From assembly GCA_002789275.1 (NCBI GenBank), contig PFSX01000022.1, positions 1 to 8,863 of the forward strand: a stretch of 8,863 nucleotides of DNA. Reading direction: 5' to 3'. Numbering within the stretch: position 1 is the first letter of the stretch; the number at the start of each line of letters is the position of its first letter. Shown one piece after another: positions 6,525 to 8,863 of this stretch. Source of the DNA: Candidatus Huberarchaeum crystalense (GTDB lineage: Archaea > Huberarchaeota > Huberarchaeia > Huberarchaeales > Huberarchaeaceae). Both the position numbers and the translations under genes were made by a program. The notes beneath the pieces were generated by a model. The model saw nothing but the letters and a program-made list of their open reading frames with translations, made no database searches and had not been told where the DNA came from.

Positions 6525-6534
6525 TTATAATTTT
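6525..6534 (+). promoter_or_regulatory. Candidate TATA box of the aRF1 gene
   Basis: TTATAATTTT is centred about 26 nt before ATG 6555, inside the 35-bp glyS/aRF1 gap. The same gap has T-runs (6531-6544) that could end the glyS transcript, so aRF1 may have its own start rather than being read through from glyS. No Shine-Dalgarno sequence is seen. Confidence 0.3.
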
Positions 6535-6554
6535 ATTTTGTTTATAAAAACCTT

Positions 6555-7631
6555 ATGGACCCTGAAAAGTTTAGATTACATTCATTTGTTAAAAATTTAG
6601 AAGCCAAGCGCGCGAGACATACTGAGTTAATTTCAGTATATATTCCTGCTGGTTCTGATTTGAATATTATGATTTCAATGCTTCAAAGAGAGCGCGGAAC
6701 AGCAGAAAACATAAAATCAGCGACAGTGAAAAAAAATGTGACCTCTGCTCTTGAGAAAATAGTGCAAAAATTGCGCGCAAACTACAAACAAACTCCTCCT
6801 AAAGGTGTAGCTATTTTTTGCGGAAATATAAGTGAAGATCTTGGAAGTGAAAAGTTTATAACAGAGATGATTGAGCCACCAGAACCACTTAAAATCAAAA
6901 TATATAGATGTGAGCGGGAATTTATTCTTGATCCACTGAAAGAGCAGTTGGTTTCTCGAAATGTTTATGGTTTGCTTACAATGGACAGAAGCGAGGCAGC
7001 AATGGGTTTTTTAGATGGAAATACAATAAAAGTTACTAAGACCTTTGAGCCTATGATTGTAGGAAAACACCGCGCAGGAGGGCAATCAGCTCAACGTTTT
7101 GACAGAATTCGCGAAGGGCAAATTTTGCAGTACTATAAAGAATTGGCAAATGCGTGTCGTATTTTTATTGATTCTTCTGTAAAAGGCGTTCTAATTGGCG
7201 GACCAATACCAACAAAAGATAATTTTATAGCACAACATTTGATGCCATTAGAAGTAGAGCGAAAAATTATCAAAGTTGTTGATATGTCTATCTCAACAGA
7301 GATATCATTAAAAGATCTTGTTGAGCTTTCCAAAGACGCATTGCGAGATAATGAATTAGTCAAAGAGCGCGAAGCAGTTGATGTATTTTTCAAGCGAATC
7401 AGCATAGGTGACTCCAAAATCCTTTTTGGAAAAGACCAAATTCTTGAAGCACTAAACAATAGATTAGTTAAACATCTGCTGGTTTCAGAAAACCTTGATA
7501 GCAAACTTATGGATGTATTGTTAGATCTCGCAGTAAAAACAGGCTCTAATTTTGACATTATTTCACGCAACCATTCTGAAGGCGAGCAGTTTTATCAAAT
7601 AGGTGGTGTTGGGGCTATTTTAAAATATTAG
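6555..7631 (+). CDS. prf1: Peptide chain release factor aRF1, shortened C domain
   Basis: The archaeal class I release factor, which recognises all three stop codons and triggers peptide release. Domain 1 carries GTAENIKS (NIKS at 52-55) and the second stop-reading motif YRCEREF (117-123). Domain 2 has the catalytic GGQ at 175-177 in GKHRAGGQSAQRFDRIREGQ. Domain 3 has the expected fold segments DVFFKR...GKDQILEALN, LLVSE, and the family end SEGEQFYQIGGVGAILKY. At 358 aa it is about 50-60 residues shorter than typical aRF1 (about 410-420). The missing part lies between LLVSENLDS and KLMDVLLDLAVKTG, where other aRF1 proteins carry a cysteine-rich mini-domain. The frame is intact and both ends are conserved, so this is a clean loss rather than a frameshift. 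The start ATG 6555 gives the normal N terminus; the stop is TAG. Confidence 0.95.
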   Translation: MDPEKFRLHSFVKNLEAKRARHTELISVYIPAGSDLNIMISMLQRERGTAENIKSATVKKNVTSALEKIVQKLRANYKQTPPKGVAIFCGNISEDLGSEKFITEMIEPPEPLKIKIYRCEREFILDPLKEQLVSRNVYGLLTMDRSEAAMGFLDGNTIKVTKTFEPMIVGKHRAGGQSAQRFDRIREGQILQYYKELANACRIFIDSSVKGVLIGGPIPTKDNFIAQHLMPLEVERKIIKVVDMSISTEISLKDLVELSKDALRDNELVKEREAVDVFFKRISIGDSKILFGKDQILEALNNRLVKHLLVSENLDSKLMDVLLDLAVKTGSNFDIISRNHSEGEQFYQIGGVGAILKY

Positions 7632-7646
7632 ATAAATTTTTAAGAT

Positions 7647-7747
7647 TTGGTTTTTTGTTTGCTTTTTTTATTTGGGTTATTTATCAGTGATTTTTGTAAT
7701 TTTGTTAGAGTTTATTTATTTATTTTTGGTTTTTTGTTTGCTTTTTT
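7647..7747. repeat. 22-bp direct repeat, two copies
   Basis: 7647-7668 and 7726-7747 are identical over 22 bp (ttggttttttgtttgc plus six T), 79 bp apart. Both copies are T-rich and lie downstream of aRF1. They could be a duplicated termination signal or debris of a larger low-complexity expansion. Confidence 0.8.
7651..7669 (+). terminator. Candidate T-rich terminator of the aRF1 gene
   Basis: T6, then gtttgc, then T7, starting 20 nt after the TAG stop of aRF1. This is the run-of-T type of archaeal terminator. The same element recurs at 7730-7747. Confidence 0.5.
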
Positions 7748-7820
7748 GTCTTTTTTATTAATTCTGCTTTTTGTTTTTTCTTGCCTTTGTGTCTTTTAAT
7801 TTTTGCTTATTTGTTTGTTT

Positions 7821-8863
7821 TTATCTATTTTTATTTGTTTGTTTTAATATTTTATTTTTTCTTTTTTTATCTTTTTTTGCTCTTGTTTTGTTTTTTCTTT
7901 TTTTATCTTTTTTTGCTCTTGCTCTTGCTCTTTTGTCCTCCTTCTCTTTTGGTTTTTGCTCTTGCTTTATTTCTTTGAAAATTTGCTCTATGTGATATTT
8001 ATCTTGCTGTTTTAGCCAAAATTTATATATTACTCCCAACACAATTATTATTACACTTAATAATAGCCACCAATACCAGCAAAAAATAAAGACAATGCCG
8101 CACCCGAAGCTAAAAAAACAACAATTTAAAGAATTATTTATTTTGTTTATTATGTTGTCAATAGGTTCTGAGTAAATATCAGTTATTTGCGAAGATGCTG
8201 TTAAATTACCTTTTGTTGCTGTTATATCGCGCATTCCTAAAAACCCAGTAAATGTTGCTTTTCCATTTTTGTCTGTTGTTTTTGTTTGATTTCCATAAAT
8301 AACTGTTGCATCCTCCACCACATGGTTTTTATCATCTATAATAATTATTGTAAATTCTCTACCTTTAAACACTTTTTGAGGCGACAACACAATAGCAATT
8401 GATTGAACAACATCAAATACACAATCAGATGGGCAGGTTTCATTTTCACCCTCACTACATATTTTGTCACCGCAAAACGCTTTAATACAATTTTTGACAG
8501 AAATGTTATATTCTTGTCTGTTGCCAATGTGTATAAATACTAACAAGTGTTTACCTTCTGTGGTTATAAAAGTAATTTTGCCGTTGCGGTCAGTATATCC
8601 AATCCTTTTTCCGTCGAGAAAAACTCCAAAATCACTATAAGGAAACTTGATTGTAATATTTTCACCTGCGCACAAATCAGTTAAATAAGTTAAATTGTAA
8701 TTAAGTTTATCCCCACTACTAACAGCTCCACCACCTCCACTTCCTCCACTTCCTCCACTTCCGCCTCCTCCACCGCTACTTGTTACTAATGTTGTTGTGC
8801 CTGAACTTGAATTTGAATTGTCTGCTGTATCAAAAGCAAAAAAAGTGTAAGAATAAAGCCCAA
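7821..8863 (-). CDS. Membrane-anchored surface protein, C-terminal part (5' end outside window)
   Basis: The frame is open from the right edge to TAA 7821-7823, giving 346 visible residues; the gene starts beyond 8863. An in-frame TTG at 8675 is internal. From the edge inward: the end of an Ig/fibronectin-like domain (YSYTFFAFDTADNSN), a Gly/Ser linker (8727-8780), and a beta-rich domain with LDGKRIGYTDRNGKITF, reminiscent of PEGA or carboxypeptidase-regulatory-like folds. Next is a cysteine cluster, CGDKICSEGENETCPSDC (about 8421-8475). A second beta domain with VEDATVIYGNQTKTTDKNGK is followed by a Cys- and Trp-rich membrane segment (about 8025-8110) and a cytoplasmic Lys/Arg tail. Several N-x-S/T sequons (NLT, NIT, NIS, NET, NQT) lie before the membrane segment and none of note after it, consistent with an extracellular, glycosylated N-terminal part. 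Binding target unknown; probably attachment or cell-surface structure. Confidence 0.85.
   Translation of the reverse strand, partial: GLYSYTFFAFDTADNSNSSSGTTTLVTSSGGGGGSGGSGGSGGGGAVSSGDKLNYNLTYLTDLCAGENITIKFPYSDFGVFLDGKRIGYTDRNGKITFITTEGKHLLVFIHIGNRQEYNISVKNCIKAFCGDKICSEGENETCPSDCVFDVVQSIAIVLSPQKVFKGREFTIIIIDDKNHVVEDATVIYGNQTKTTDKNGKATFTGFLGMRDITATKGNLTASSQITDIYSEPIDNIINKINNSLNCCFFSFGCGIVFIFCWYWWLLLSVIIIVLGVIYKFWLKQQDKYHIEQIFKEIKQEQKPKEKEDKRARARAKKDKKRKNKTRAKKDKKRKNKILKQTNKNR
7855..7921 (-). repeat. 36-bp tandem repeat encoding a basic 12-residue repeat
   Basis: 7855-7885 and 7891-7921 are identical over 31 bp with a 36-bp period. They encode two copies of RAKKDKKRKNK(T/I) in the cytoplasmic tail of the surface protein. 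Just upstream in reading direction, three gctctt hexamers (7915-7932) encode RARARA. Because the period is a multiple of three, copy-number change keeps the frame. Confidence 0.9.
8727..8780 (-). repeat. Gly/Ser-rich linker coding repeat
   Basis: The plus strand shows repeated tcc/act triplets, including three copies of tcctccact-type units. On the minus strand these encode SS, then GGGGGSGGSGGSGGGG, a flexible linker between the N-terminal Ig-like domain and the rest of the surface protein. Locally GC-rich compared with the surroundings because of the glycine codons. Confidence 0.9.

Larger units (their letters stand above)
7632..7820. other. T-rich convergent intergenic region
   Basis: 189 bp between the converging aRF1 and surface-protein genes. 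The plus strand is extremely T-rich, with runs of six or seven T at 7651-7656, 7663-7669, 7742-7747 and 7751-7756. Runs just after the aRF1 stop are a good archaeal terminator for that gene. On the minus strand there are no T-runs that could end the surface-protein transcript, only A-runs. A 22-bp direct repeat and 20 in-frame codons following the surface-protein stop also lie here and are listed separately. Confidence 0.7.

Noticed and set aside
6555..7631. aRF1 as a frameshifted or truncated pseudogene
   Set aside because: The frame is continuous, all stop-reading and catalytic motifs are present, and the conserved C-terminal end is intact, so the shortness is an internal loss.
7771..7995. 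Plus-strand hydrophobic Phe/Leu-rich ORFs resembling membrane proteins
   Set aside because: They are the antisense of the Lys/Arg-rich tail and its T-rich downstream region. No promoter or conserved feature supports them.
8673..8675. TTG at 8675 as the start of the surface protein
   Set aside because: The same frame is open without a stop to the window edge and encodes a clear Gly/Ser linker and the end of an Ig-like domain, so the gene is partial here.

Overview
The window reads as a piece of an AT-rich archaeal chromosome. The translation genes are of the archaeal/eukaryal type: EF-1alpha with GHVDAGKST, ribosomal protein L15e, class I release factor aRF1 with NIKS and GGQ, Kae1, and an archaeal-type glycyl-tRNA synthetase. 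Most genes have a TATA-like box about 25-30 nt before the start codon and no Shine-Dalgarno sequence, as expected for leaderless archaeal transcripts. The last gene is a surface protein with a Gly/Ser linker, a CGD...C..GE...CPSDC cysteine cluster and a C-terminal anchor. I associate that architecture with DPANN-type archaea (Woesearchaeota/Pacearchaeota relatives). The placement is inferred from these traits and is not proven.

Layout: 1-135 is non-coding and holds a 40-bp direct repeat. 136-783 (-) is a PCMT-family methyltransferase (pcm). 784-950 is a spacer made almost entirely of an 82-bp tandem duplication that seems to carry the pcm promoter. 951-2240 (-) is EF-1alpha. 2241-2401 is a divergent promoter region. 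2402-3400 (+) is Kae1 as a stand-alone protein. 3472-4044 (-) is a TPR protein convergent with Kae1. 4114-4695 (+) is L15e, divergent from the TPR gene. 4696-5007 is a 312-bp gap with a possible 38-codon gene. 5008-6519 (+) is GlyRS. 6555-7631 (+) is a short aRF1. 7632-7820 is a T-rich convergent intergenic region with a 22-bp repeat. 7821-8863 (-) is the C-terminal part of a membrane-anchored surface protein whose N terminus lies beyond the right edge.

Functionally this is a translation neighbourhood: elongation (EF-1alpha), tRNA t6A modification (Kae1), large-subunit structure (L15e), tRNA charging (GlyRS) and termination (aRF1), joined by a protein-repair methyltransferase and a TPR scaffold. 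The genes are not one operon. Orientations alternate and nearly every gene has its own candidate promoter.

The points most worth a second look are an aRF1 that has lost the C-domain mini-domain without losing its frame, an unannotated small coding-like stretch before glyS, the duplicated promoter-like unit before pcm, and a Lys/Arg repeat tail on the surface protein whose coding character continues past its stop codon. I found no clear sign of a new defence or mobile system.
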